Below are positions 25,656 through 34,658 of a DNA stretch of 59,442 nt, piece by piece (position 1 is the stretch's first letter; each line of letters begins with the position of its first letter). The position numbers and the translations under genes are program-made. Origin of the DNA: Bacillus sp. SM2101 (GTDB lineage Bacteria; Bacillota; Bacilli; Bacillales; SM2101); NCBI RefSeq assembly GCF_018588585.1, contig NZ_JAEUFG010000025.1, positions 1 to 59,442 on the forward strand, written 5' to 3'. The notes under the pieces were generated by a model. The model saw nothing but the letters and a program-made list of their open reading frames with translations, was not told where the DNA came from and ran no database searches.

Positions 25656-27134
25656 ATGAACGTAAGAAAAAGTATAGGTAAAGTTATACTGGTATCCTTA
25701 TTACTTCATCTGTTTTTCTTCAATCAACAAGAACCTCGAGCTTTCGCAGAAGAAGACTTGAAGAATACGATCGAAAAATATGTAGAGTCTTACTTAGAGG
25801 AGCAACGAATACCAGGTGCTTCAATTGCAATTGTTAAAGATAAAGAACTATTTTTTTCGCAAGGCTGGGGGGTGACTGGAGAATCTGAGGAAGAGGTTAC
25901 GACTCAAACTCCTTTTACTGTTGGATCAATTAGTAAATCCTTAACGGGCTTAGCGGTTATGAAATTAATTGAAGAAGGTACCGTTCAACTAGACGATCCT
26001 ATTCAAATGTATCTTCCTTGGTTTTCCCTTAAAGATAAAGAAGCAGCATCTAAAATAACGATCGTGCAATTACTTACTCAAACGAGTGGTATAAGTACAT
26101 ACTCTGGCTTATTATTATCAGACCAAGGTTCTCAAGATTTCAATACGATTAAGAACAATGTGGAAAGTCTCTCAGACACTAAGTTAACAGCTACACCAGG
26201 AGAAAAACATCAATATAGTAATGCTAACTACCTAATTCTTGGTGCCCTAATAGAGGAAGTAACGAATCAAACATATAGTGAGTATATGGAAGAGCAAGTA
26301 TTTTCGCCGTTAGGTATGAATAATGCTGCAGCAGATAATGATACAGCATATGAAAGAGGGTATTTAGCTGGGTACCAGTCTTGGTTTGGAATTCCACGAA
26401 AAAGTTCAGTAACATATGATAATGGTGGAGCACCCTATGGGTACATCACGGCTAGTGCAGATGATATGGTTCAAATCATACATTTTCTCAGTCAACAAGA
26501 TGGAAATTCATTGCTAAATGAAAAATATATGAACCTTTATTTAACTCCTCATGTTCAAACAGGTGATAATCGATTCTATGGTTTAGGTGTTAGAATTTCA
26601 AACCCATATTCTGAGGATAAAATAGTATGGCATTCAGGTTCTACGCCTGATTCGCACTCTGAAGTATTTTATCTTCCTGACTCAAAGTGGGGTGGTGTCA
26701 TTCTCACTAATAAAAATCATGCTTTAGAAGAAGTGGCACTTGTAAACCTAAAACAAGGAATGATAAACATTTTACATGGTGATGATCCAGTTGAGATATC
26801 GAAGTTCACTCCTATCTTGCAGTTGATTATATTAGGAATAGTTGTTCTATTAATTATGTTGTTTGTTTACCGATTAATTACCGTTAAATCAGTAAAAGTT
26901 CGACGAAGAAAAAGGTGGAGCATCATTGGTATGTTGCTATTAGTATTAGCATTTGCCATCAAGCCGGTATTTAGTTATAGTGTTGGATCACCTTGGCATT
27001 CAATTAAAGTATTCGGTCCGGACGTTGCGTTCCTTACTAATTTAATGATGATTCTTCTAGCATTGAACGGCATATTATCAATCTACATTTCTTTAAAATA
27101 TAAAAGGTCGAAGGAACATGTAATAGCAGCATAG
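25656..27134 (+). CDS. Membrane-anchored serine hydrolase (class C beta-lactamase fold)
   Basis: A 492-residue protein: signal peptide, then a penicillin-binding-protein/class C beta-lactamase-like catalytic domain with the nucleophile motif SISK in FTVGSISKSLTGLAVMKL, the Tyr motif YSNANY and the third motif HSGSTPD. Three to four C-terminal membrane helices follow (IILGIVVLLIMLFVYRLI and onward). Relatives include esterases and D-aminopeptidases; no antibiotic resistance is implied. It is the third gene of the padR operon. Confidence 0.87.
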   Translation: MNVRKSIGKVILVSLLLHLFFFNQQEPRAFAEEDLKNTIEKYVESYLEEQRIPGASIAIVKDKELFFSQGWGVTGESEEEVTTQTPFTVGSISKSLTGLAVMKLIEEGTVQLDDPIQMYLPWFSLKDKEAASKITIVQLLTQTSGISTYSGLLLSDQGSQDFNTIKNNVESLSDTKLTATPGEKHQYSNANYLILGALIEEVTNQTYSEYMEEQVFSPLGMNNAAADNDTAYERGYLAGYQSWFGIPRKSSVTYDNGGAPYGYITASADDMVQIIHFLSQQDGNSLLNEKYMNLYLTPHVQTGDNRFYGLGVRISNPYSEDKIVWHSGSTPDSHSEVFYLPDSKWGGVILTNKNHALEEVALVNLKQGMINILHGDDPVEISKFTPILQLIILGIVVLLIMLFVYRLITVKSVKVRRRKRWSIIGMLLLVLAFAIKPVFSYSVGSPWHSIKVFGPDVAFLTNLMMILLALNGILSIYISLKYKRSKEHVIAA

Positions 27135-27154
27135 TTTTATCGATCAGTAGCTAC

Positions 27155-27234
27155 GTCTTCCAGTCTCTCAAGTCATTTCGTCAAAGGGAACAGTGCCTTG
27201 AAACGAAATGACTCTAAGGCATGTCGGAGAAGAC
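27155..27234. repeat. Long imperfect inverted repeat (80 bp)
   Basis: Outer arms GTCTTC (27155-27160) and GAAGAC (27229-27234) and inner arms AGTCATTTCGT (27171-27181) and ACGAAATGACT (27203-27213) are nested. It has no T-tract on either strand. It lies between converging genes. Confidence 0.7.
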
Positions 27235-27263
27235 CATGGTGCTTACGCTTTTCATACAGTCAT

Positions 27264-28244
27264 TTATTTTAAAATAAACTGAACTAATTTTGTGCTTAGT
27301 TCTTCGTCAAGAGGCAAATTTGCATTTGTATATGTTGCAAGATTTCCTGTTCTATCAGCAGGAGCTTGTTTTAATATATGATTCATTCCTTCTATAATAA
27401 ATAATTCAGCTTGAGGGTTTGCTTCTTTAAGCAGATGTGCTTCTTTTTCAGTTACTTGTATATCGTTTGTCCCATTTACAATTAATAGGGGTATGTTGAG
27501 TGAACTAATAATATCTACTGGATTAAATGTAAACCAAGAAATTAAATAAGGTTGCACAGAAGGCCTAAATAAAACATTTAATTCTTGAGAAACATCTGTT
27601 ACTTGTTTTCCTTGCTTAAGTTGATTCAGAATATTTTTCGTTTCGTCCATTAATTTTGGCGGTAATTGTCCATCAAGTTGTTCGAGCAAGAGCTTATCGG
27701 CCGACTGCCCTACACCAGCTAAAGAAATAAATTTATCAACCGCTGCTTCCTGTGCAGCTATCATTCCAATTAATGAACCTTCACTATGTCCAACGATATT
27801 TACTGAAGCAAATCGGCTATCTTTTTGTATATAATGAACAATTGCTACAACATCATTTACGTATGATTCGATTGTTAAGTCTTCTTCCTTGTTAACGAGG
27901 CCTGTATTATCTCCTACACCTCGTTTGTCATAGCGCAGAGTTGCAATACCACGCTCATTCAAGGTATCAGAGAGCATTTTTAGGCTATTGTTCTTACCGT
28001 TTGCCCCGACTGTATTCCCATCTTTGTCTGTAGGACCAGAGCCCGCAATAATAATAGCAATAGGTAGAGAATCCGTTCCCTCTGGTATGTCGAAAACAGC
28101 TGTTAAAGTACCATTTTCAACTGGAATTGAAAGTGTGTTTTTCTCTATTGTCCCGTTTTTTAGCTGTTCTTCAGATTGATTGGAACAGGCTATAATTAAT
28201 AAGGACATGATTAACAAAACCCCTCCAGTCAGTGTTTTCTTCAT
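27264..28244 (-). CDS. Alpha/beta-hydrolase lipoprotein
   Basis: A 326-residue protein with a lipoprotein signal (MKKTLTGGVLLIMSLLIIAC, lipid-bearing Cys20). The hydrolase domain shows the oxyanion strand AIIIAGSGPTDKDG, the nucleophile elbow GHSEG (Ser154), an Asp in VNGTNDIQV and a His in IEGMNHILK. Probably an esterase or peptidase on the outer membrane face; the substrate is unknown. SD AAGAGGTGA precedes ATG 28244. Confidence 0.88.
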   Translation of the reverse strand: MKKTLTGGVLLIMSLLIIACSNQSEEQLKNGTIEKNTLSIPVENGTLTAVFDIPEGTDSLPIAIIIAGSGPTDKDGNTVGANGKNNSLKMLSDTLNERGIATLRYDKRGVGDNTGLVNKEEDLTIESYVNDVVAIVHYIQKDSRFASVNIVGHSEGSLIGMIAAQEAAVDKFISLAGVGQSADKLLLEQLDGQLPPKLMDETKNILNQLKQGKQVTDVSQELNVLFRPSVQPYLISWFTFNPVDIISSLNIPLLIVNGTNDIQVTEKEAHLLKEANPQAELFIIEGMNHILKQAPADRTGNLATYTNANLPLDEELSTKLVQFILK

Positions 28245-28841
28245 TGTAAATCACCTCTTAATGTAAGACTGTTTTCCCGTTAGAACATATATGTATACAG
28301 AACTGGGGGTGCGTGTCTTCTATTATTCTATATAAACAATGACAGCCGCATAAACCTCCATCTTACTGCTCTCATTTTATTGCCTTTTTTCACTTATTAT
28401 GAATAACTAAAATGTATTATCCAATTTTATAGCCTGTAGAGAAGGTAAGAAGCTGAACGTGAGTAGCCCTTATGTTGAAAAGCAACAACTAAAACAAAAA
28501 CCGCCATGAGTCATTACTTGTTAAACATAGGTGAGAAAAAAATTGGAGTGAAGGTCTGTTTGTTTTTATACTTTGACATGATCTTATCCATGTTGTAGTT
28601 GAGATCTCCTTCTCACAACAAATGATACGAGGCAAGATAGTGTAAAAAATGACTATTATTATTCTAGGTATATTTTTATCTTGTGTGATAAATATATAAT
28701 AGATTATGAATTGTGTAGAAAATTATTCCTTGTTAATTGAAGAGTAACTAGATTGAGTAAATTAATTATCTATCTTATAGGTAGAGAGTATCGATAATAC
28801 GATGAATATAAAAATAACAAGTAATGAAAGGGACGATAGTT
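28245..28841. other. Intergenic, nothing recognised
   Basis: About 600 bp between divergent genes. I find no ORF with a start signal, no repeat copy and no clear operator. Confidence 0.4.
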
Positions 28842-29879
28842 ATGCAAATTAAAAGAACAGACATCAATTCAGTGATATTAAAAGTTGTTAAAGAAACAAC
28901 GTTTTCTGGAGTCATTTTACTAAAGGATGACAAGAATAATATTTTTGAAGAAAGTCATGGCTACGCAAATAGATCAGAAGAGATTGCTAACACAATAAAA
29001 ACACGCTTTGGAATTGCCTCTGGCTGTAAATTATTCACTTCTATTGCTATTTGTCAGTTAGTAGAGAAGGGATTATTATCATTCAATACAAGGCTCGATG
29101 AGTGTTTAGAATTTGAATTCCCACACTTTGATGAAGCAGTAACGATTCATCACCTGTTAACCCATACTTCAGGTATCCCTGACTATTATAACGAGGAAGT
29201 TATTGAAGATTATGAAGACCTGTGGAAAGATAGACCAATGTATGTAATGAACACTTTAAGAAGCTTTCTGCCAATGTTCCAAAACGAGAAAATGTTGTTC
29301 ACACCTGGCGAGAGATTTCATTATAATAATACCGGATTTATCTTGTTAGGACTCATTGTAGAGCAACAAACAGGTTTAAGTTTTACAGAGTATGTCGAAC
29401 AGCATATTTTTATGCCATGCGGTATGAGAGAGTCAGGTTATTTTTCACTTGACAGACTACCTAAAAACACAGCTATTGGCTATATAGATAACGATGAAGA
29501 GGGTACATGGAGAACAAACACTTACGCTATTCCTATAAAAGGTGGTGCTGATGGTGGTGCATTTATAACTGCCCCTGATATGATGAAATTTTGGAATGGG
29601 CTATTTAGTTATGAATTATTAAGTGAAAGGAGTACTAACGAATTGTTAACTCCACATACTCATGAAGATGGTGATGACTACTATGGGTATGGTATATGGA
29701 TTAAGAAAAAGAATAGTAGAATTTATAAATATCATGTAATGGGGTACGATCCAGGCTTATCATTTCACTCATCTTTTTACCCTGATAGTGGTGTGACGAT
29801 GGTCATCACTTCAAATGATGAAAATGGAGGCCCATATAAAATAACTAGAACGCTAGAAGAGCATGTATTGGATGTTTGA
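28842..29879 (+). CDS. Cytoplasmic serine hydrolase (class C beta-lactamase fold)
   Basis: A 345-residue protein without a signal peptide. Motifs: SGCK as SxxK in FGIASGCKLFTSIAICQL, THTSGIPDYY, the Tyr motif YNNTGF, and the third region HVMGYDPG. Family members act as esterases or D-amino-acid peptidases. The ATG at 28842 is preferred, as AAAGGGA lies 9 bp upstream inside a slightly longer frame. It is monocistronic with its own terminator. Confidence 0.85.
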   Translation: MQIKRTDINSVILKVVKETTFSGVILLKDDKNNIFEESHGYANRSEEIANTIKTRFGIASGCKLFTSIAICQLVEKGLLSFNTRLDECLEFEFPHFDEAVTIHHLLTHTSGIPDYYNEEVIEDYEDLWKDRPMYVMNTLRSFLPMFQNEKMLFTPGERFHYNNTGFILLGLIVEQQTGLSFTEYVEQHIFMPCGMRESGYFSLDRLPKNTAIGYIDNDEEGTWRTNTYAIPIKGGADGGAFITAPDMMKFWNGLFSYELLSERSTNELLTPHTHEDGDDYYGYGIWIKKKNSRIYKYHVMGYDPGLSFHSSFYPDSGVTMVITSNDENGGPYKITRTLEEHVLDV

Positions 29880-29927
29880 TAGGTTACGAAAATTGCAGGA
29901 AATACTATTGTTAATCTCAGACGAAGT

Positions 29928-29970
29928 AGCAGCTAAAGTGAAGCACTGTTCTTTAGCTGCTTTAACTTTG
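29928..29970 (+). terminator. Intrinsic terminator
   Basis: AGCAGCTAAAG (29928-29938) pairs perfectly with CTTTAGCTGCT (29951-29961), followed by TTAACTTTG. Confidence 0.75.
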
Positions 29971-29994
29971 TTAGCAATTTACTAGACATGCATT

Positions 29995-30090
29995 TTATTT
30001 ACTCCAACGAAGGGTAATCCCTCCCCATCTAAGACCCGCACCGCAACCAACTAGTACGATTAAATCTCCATCATTAATGTTTCCTTTCTT
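29995..30090 (-). pseudogene. C-terminal fragment of fabH (beta-ketoacyl-ACP synthase III)
   Basis: The minus strand encodes KKGNINDGDLIVLVGCGAGL then RWGGITLRWSK before TAA, directly after an in-frame TGA. This is the C-terminus of FabH-type enzymes (usually GDLIVLVGFGGGLTWG). Only about 31 residues remain, so it is a relic, not a gene. Confidence 0.75.
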
Positions 30091-30190
30091 TCATTTTATA
30101 TGGAGCAATCATGTTACAAGTTTTCCAGGTCGTAAATTATTATTAAAGTAGTTTGTAGCATGCTATACTTCTATTAGGAGGGTTACTACT

Positions 30191-30799
30191 ATGAAAAAAC
30201 TACTATTAACAGGATTTGTTCCGTTTTTAGATAATCCTATTAATCCAACTGAAGACATTGTGAAAAAATTAGATAAAACGACTACCGGAAATTATGAAGT
30301 GTTTGGTCGTGTGCTACCAGTGGAATTTGCAAAGTCAGGTAAAGAAATAATAAAGCTCTATGAGGACATTGAACCTGACGCTGTTATTTCGTTAGGATTA
30401 GCTGCTGGAAATAACCGAATAACACCTGAAAGAATTGCAATTAATTGTAATGATGGTGCTGTTGACAATACGGGTGCAGCTATGAAAGACCAGCTGATAA
30501 ATATTGAAGGGCCTGATGGTGTTTTTTCAACATTACCAATTCGCCGTTTTGTAGATGCTTTACAAGTGGAAGGACTCCCTGCAGAAATCTCTAATTCTGC
30601 TGGCACTTATTTATGTAACAATGTGATGTATACTATGCTTACATATTTGCAACAGCATAATAAACCAGTTCCGTCAGGGTTTGTCCATATTCCAGCTTCC
30701 CATGAGCTTGCCTTGAAAAATAGGAAGCTACCAAGTTGGTCTAGTGAAGATTTAATAAAGGCAGTTACAACGATGATTGGTGTGTTAGATGAAGCGTAA
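30191..30799 (+). CDS. pcp: Pyroglutamyl-peptidase I
   Basis: A 202-residue cysteine peptidase that removes N-terminal pyroglutamate (5-oxoproline). It has LLTGFVPFLDNPINPTE at the N-terminus, the catalytic Glu in RITPERIAIN, the Cys in SAGTYLCNNVMY and the His in GFVHIPASHE. The size is normal. SD TAGGAGGG precedes ATG 30191. The released 5-oxoproline would feed the PxpABC enzyme encoded just downstream. Confidence 0.95.
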   Translation: MKKLLLTGFVPFLDNPINPTEDIVKKLDKTTTGNYEVFGRVLPVEFAKSGKEIIKLYEDIEPDAVISLGLAAGNNRITPERIAINCNDGAVDNTGAAMKDQLINIEGPDGVFSTLPIRRFVDALQVEGLPAEISNSAGTYLCNNVMYTMLTYLQQHNKPVPSGFVHIPASHELALKNRKLPSWSSEDLIKAVTTMIGVLDEA

Positions 30800-30972
30800 T
30801 TAACCAAAGGTTGTTTACAATCACCATTTAATTAGTAGTGAGTATTTAGCAAATAAATTGTATACTCACTACTATTTTGGTTGTATAGAATTGGTTGAAA
30901 AAGTGTGAGGGGTCACGTCGAACATTTATCATTATTAACCTCCCACAATGACAAAAATATAGGGTGATCGAT

Positions 30973-31695
30973 TTGAAGCCATTTGCATTTTATCCTATTG
31001 GTGATTCAGGAATAAAGATTCAATTAAGCGATGATATCTCGTTACATACTAATAAGAATATTCATCAAGTCTGTAAGGTGTTAGAGGAGAGAAAGGTAGA
31101 TGGCATCGTAGAAATTGTGCCATCCTACCATTGCTTTTACGTATACTATAACCCACTGAAACTGAAAATATTTCATATTGTCGATTCAGTAGAGCATGCC
31201 TTTCACCAGCTTGGAGCTCAAGGTGAGGAGCAGAATGAGGTCGTTTTAGTCCCAACTTTATATGGTGGGGAATATGGCATAGATCTCACTCGAGTGGCGC
31301 AAGAAAATGGTGTTTCAGAAAGTGATGTTATTCAAATACACTCCAGTATAGATTATTTTATATACATGATGGGTTTTTTACCTGGATTTCCTTATTTAGG
31401 CGGAGTTGAGGAGGCAATTGCTACACCTCGTCTTACAAATCCTAGAACAAAGGTTGCTGCTGGTTTTGTTGGAATTGCTGACCGTCAAACAGGGATTTAT
31501 CCAGTTGATTCGCCAGGTGGCTGGAACATCGTTGGGAGGACGCCGTTACCACTTTTTAATGCTGACTCTGCAAAGCCATTTCTTTTTCATGCTGGACAGT
31601 ATATTCGCTTTACACCTATTTCAGAGGAGGAGTTTTACTTTATTCAGGAACAGGTGAATAACGATAAGTACGTAGTGAAGGTAGTAAAAAAGTAA
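30973..31695 (+). CDS. pxpB: 5-oxoprolinase subunit B
   Basis: A 240-residue KipI/PxpB protein: FYPIGDSGIKIQL at the N-terminus, GFLPGFPYLGGV, NPRTKVAAGFVGIADRQTGI and SPGGWNIVGRTPLPLF. It forms with PxpA and PxpC the ATP-dependent 5-oxoprolinase producing L-glutamate. TTG 30973 is chosen because AGGGTGA sits 6 bp upstream; the GTG at 30964 lies within that SD. In B. subtilis the homologue KipI also inhibits the sporulation kinase KinA. Confidence 0.93.
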   Translation: MKPFAFYPIGDSGIKIQLSDDISLHTNKNIHQVCKVLEERKVDGIVEIVPSYHCFYVYYNPLKLKIFHIVDSVEHAFHQLGAQGEEQNEVVLVPTLYGGEYGIDLTRVAQENGVSESDVIQIHSSIDYFIYMMGFLPGFPYLGGVEEAIATPRLTNPRTKVAAGFVGIADRQTGIYPVDSPGGWNIVGRTPLPLFNADSAKPFLFHAGQYIRFTPISEEEFYFIQEQVNNDKYVVKVVKK

Positions 31696-31736
31696 AACTA
31701 AAAGAGCTATGACCATAGGGATAAAGAGGTGACTTT

Positions 31737-32501
31737 ATGTTGAAAAGCATTGACTTAAACTGTGATTTAGGAGAGAGCTTTGGTGCATATACGATCGGGC
31801 AAGATGAGGCTGTCCTTGAGTATGTGACATCTGCAAATATTGCTTGTGGATTCCACGCTGGGGACCATAACGTCATGGCCAAAACAGTAAAACTTGCAAA
31901 GGAAAAAAATGTAGCTATCGGTGCTCACCCAGGGCTTCCAGATTTAATTGGCTTCGGTAGGAGAGAAATGAAAGTGTCTCCGGAAGATGTATATCATTTT
32001 GTTATCTATCAACTAGGAGCGTTACAAGCATTTTGCACAGTTCATAATGTAGACATGCAGCATGTGAAGCCACACGGAGCACTGTACAATATGGCTGTAA
32101 AAGATAGACAAATTGCCGCTGCTATAGCTAAGGCCGTTAAAGCTATAGATCCACAGCTCATTCTTTTTGGTTTAGCAAACAGTAAACTTATCGAGGCCGG
32201 CCATGAACTGGGTTTAACAACAGCATCTGAAGTATTTGCTGATCGGACATATCAACAAGATGGAACATTAACACCTCGCAGTGAACATAATGCACTCATT
32301 CATGATGACAATGTAGCAGTCAATCAAATAATTGGTATCGTTCAAGAAAAAACTGTAACGGCTATAACAGGAGAAAATATACATTTACATGCTGACACAG
32401 TTTGCGTTCACGGGGATGGTCCACAAGCGTTGATGTTCGTAAAGAAACTGTATAAAACATTAACAGACAAAGGATTTTCAATTAATAAAGTAGGTGGCTA
32501 G
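31737..32501 (+). CDS. pxpA: 5-oxoprolinase subunit A (LamB/YcsF family)
   Basis: A 254-residue protein with the family opening [20 protein letters not shown] and the conserved [31 protein letters not shown] and [11 protein letters not shown]. It is the hydrolytic subunit of the PxpABC 5-oxoprolinase. SD AAAGAGGTGA precedes the start, which is ATG or TTG near 31737. It sits between pxpB and pxpC, 3 bp before the latter. Confidence 0.96.
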   Translation: MLKSIDLNCDLGESFGAYTIGQDEAVLEYVTSANIACGFHAGDHNVMAKTVKLAKEKNVAIGAHPGLPDLIGFGRREMKVSPEDVYHFVIYQLGALQAFCTVHNVDMQHVKPHGALYNMAVKDRQIAAAIAKAVKAIDPQLILFGLANSKLIEAGHELGLTTASEVFADRTYQQDGTLTPRSEHNALIHDDNVAVNQIIGIVQEKTVTAITGENIHLHADTVCVHGDGPQALMFVKKLYKTLTDKGFSINKVGG

Positions 32502-32504
32502 TAT

Positions 32505-33512
32505 ATGGGTAAGCCAATATTTTTTGTGAAAAAGAAGGGGTTATTTACAACATACCAAGATTTAGGTCGATATGGCTACCAAAAATATGGGGTGCCTGTT
32601 TCTGGTGCAATGGATCAATTAGCATTAAAGGTCGGTAACTTATTAGTTGGAAATTCCATACGTGAAGCGGGAATTGAAATTACGATGCTTGGGCCACTAT
32701 TAATTGCAGAAAATAAATGTCTCATAGCAATCACCGGCGCTCATTTAGGAGCAAAAATAAACGGCAAGCCAGCACCATTGTGGAAAACACTTTTGTTGAA
32801 CAAAGGTGATGAACTCTCATTCTCTGGTCCGCAGAAAGGTATGCGTGCTTATATTACTGTAGCTGGTGGCTTTGATGTGCGTACAGTAATGGGAAGTAAA
32901 TCAACTTATGAAAAGGCTGATATTGGCCAAGCAATCGATGATGGAGATATTATAAAATGTAATAATTCATATGAAGAGCACACGAAATCAAAACTACATC
33001 AAAACGGTAATGTCATACGAAATCATTGGCTTGCAACACATAATGTCCCTGCATACGGAAAACATATTGTTGCTCGCATCATTAGTAGCCCTCATAGGGA
33101 ACAATTCACGAGTACAAGTTTAAAAACATTCGCTCAAACTACGTATACTGTTAAACAAGCTGATCGCATGGGCTATCGCTTAACATCACCTTCACCCATT
33201 GAACATAACATCGGTGCGGACATCATCTCTGAACCAATACCAGTTGGCACCATCCAAATACCTGCAAGCGGTCAACCTATTATTTTAATGTCCGATCGAC
33301 AAACGATTGGAGGTTATACAACGATAGGAACGGTCATTACTGCTGACTTATCAAAAATCGCACAGCTCCCACCAGGTGGCACGATTCAATTTCAAGTTGT
33401 TACTGTAGATGTTGCACATACGCTAATAAAAGAAGAGCGCACGATGCTTGCTCAAATCGCTTTAGGTGTAACTGGATGTGGGGCACAGGCGTTAGCGCTT
33501 ATAAATGAATGA
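32505..33512 (+). CDS. pxpC: 5-oxoprolinase subunit C (KipA-like)
   Basis: A 335-residue biotin-dependent-carboxyltransferase-like protein: GLFTTYQDLGRYGYQKYGVP, SGAMDQLALKVGNLLVGN, AYITVAGGFDVRTVMGSKST, ILMSDRQTIGGYTTIGTVI. It completes the PxpABC complex that uses ATP to open 5-oxoproline. It follows pxpA by 3 bp with overlapping signals, so it is co-translated. Confidence 0.95.
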   Translation: MGKPIFFVKKKGLFTTYQDLGRYGYQKYGVPVSGAMDQLALKVGNLLVGNSIREAGIEITMLGPLLIAENKCLIAITGAHLGAKINGKPAPLWKTLLLNKGDELSFSGPQKGMRAYITVAGGFDVRTVMGSKSTYEKADIGQAIDDGDIIKCNNSYEEHTKSKLHQNGNVIRNHWLATHNVPAYGKHIVARIISSPHREQFTSTSLKTFAQTTYTVKQADRMGYRLTSPSPIEHNIGADIISEPIPVGTIQIPASGQPIILMSDRQTIGGYTTIGTVITADLSKIAQLPPGGTIQFQVVTVDVAHTLIKEERTMLAQIALGVTGCGAQALALINE

Positions 33513-33579
33513 TCGAGATATAACGTAAATGTATTTGGTGAAGGTCTATTGAACTTGAGAGTGTGAGGAAATGAAATAG

Positions 33580-33912
33580 TTGGACAGTAAAACTATTAAT
33601 TTGGATAGTAAACAAGCCAGTTTGGATAGTAAACAAGCCAGTTTGGATAGTAAAACGGTTAATTCGGACAGTAAAGAACCAAAGTTGGATAGAAACCTAG
33701 CTAGTTTGGACAGTAAAACACCGAAATTGGATAGAAACCTAGCTAGTTTGGACAGTAAAACACCGAAATTGGATAGAAACCTAGCTAGTATGGACGGTAA
33801 AGCACCGAAGTTGGCTAAAAACCCAGCTAGTTTGGACAGTAAAACACCAAAATTGGCTAGAAAACTAGCTCAAACGAACATAAAGCTACAAAATGTTATT
33901 GAAATTGTCTAA
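33580..33912 (+). CDS. Repetitive LDSK protein or non-coding tandem repeat
   Basis: The frame from TTG 33580 encodes about 14 heptad-like units, LDSKQAS, LDSKTPK and LDRNLAS, total 110 residues, in 21-bp steps with a higher-order 42-bp period between 33680 and 33870. The units are almost identical in DNA. A weak SD (GAGG) lies 11 bp upstream. The composition (D, S, K, L) looks like a low-complexity helix. Because each unit starts TTGGA and the frame has no other signal, the DNA repeat may be the real entity. Confidence 0.4.
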   Translation: MDSKTINLDSKQASLDSKQASLDSKTVNSDSKEPKLDRNLASLDSKTPKLDRNLASLDSKTPKLDRNLASMDGKAPKLAKNPASLDSKTPKLARKLAQTNIKLQNVIEIV

Positions 33913-34658
33913 ATTTCAGTAAGCTGAAAAAAACATTCAAGGTTTGATTGCTGTTTTCTAATTAAATCGTCTCCATTTATTTCAATTTTATAGACTTTAC
34001 ATGTGTAGCATGTTAATTTTACACAAGGTCGCCTGAGTAGGAACATTTTACTCTTCTGATGGCGTTGGTTTTCAACTGCTCGTTCCCTATCTTTTCCTCA
34101 CCCATTAACATCTCTGCAAGTGGATCAAATGATTAATTATCAGTTAACAGATGTATATCTCGATCAACAACTTTAAGAGACTTTTTTTTGAATGTGTTTT
34201 TTTTGTAGGGATTTTAATCAATTTAGGTGAAAATATAGTAGCAAAAGCAAATGTGCTTTTATATTTCGAAAATCTTTAGTTGGCTTTCTTTGTTAAATGT
34301 TATTGCAGCAAATATTTCTTCTCGGTAATAATCCCTGTAACTTTTTACTCAACTGTATGAGAGAAAATTCAACTGAAAAATAGTATTTTCAAGTGTCACT
34401 AAATGTTCAAACACAGTTGTCGTATCTAATAATTTTTGTATTCTATGTAGAAAGAAATAATCTTCTTGTATGAACTGCTAAAGACAATCATACATATAAA
34501 AATATATAGAATTATTTAAGATAAAATTGATTATTTTGTACAAAATGTATAGTGCATAATGGTTTACAAATTCTTTGCATCAAAACAATCTTTGAGCTAT
34601 GATGTTAAATGATGGAATGGAAACGCCAAGAGACATAATAATAAATAGGATGATGGGT
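33913..34658. other. Long intergenic region before dgkB
   Basis: About 750 bp, AT-rich. The only coding-like part is the minus-strand fragment at 34019-34177; no terminator or promoter stands out. Confidence 0.4.
34019..34177 (-). pseudogene. Possible decayed coding fragment
   Basis: One minus-strand frame reads KSLKVVDRDIHLLTDN, a TAA, then SFDPLAEMLMGEEKIGNEQL and KTNAIRRVKCSYSGDLV before a stop. The amino acid composition is protein-like, but I do not recognise the family and the frame is interrupted. Confidence 0.3.

Noticed and set aside
33575-33880. CRISPR array
   Set aside because: The 21-bp units have no unique spacers between them and there are no cas genes.
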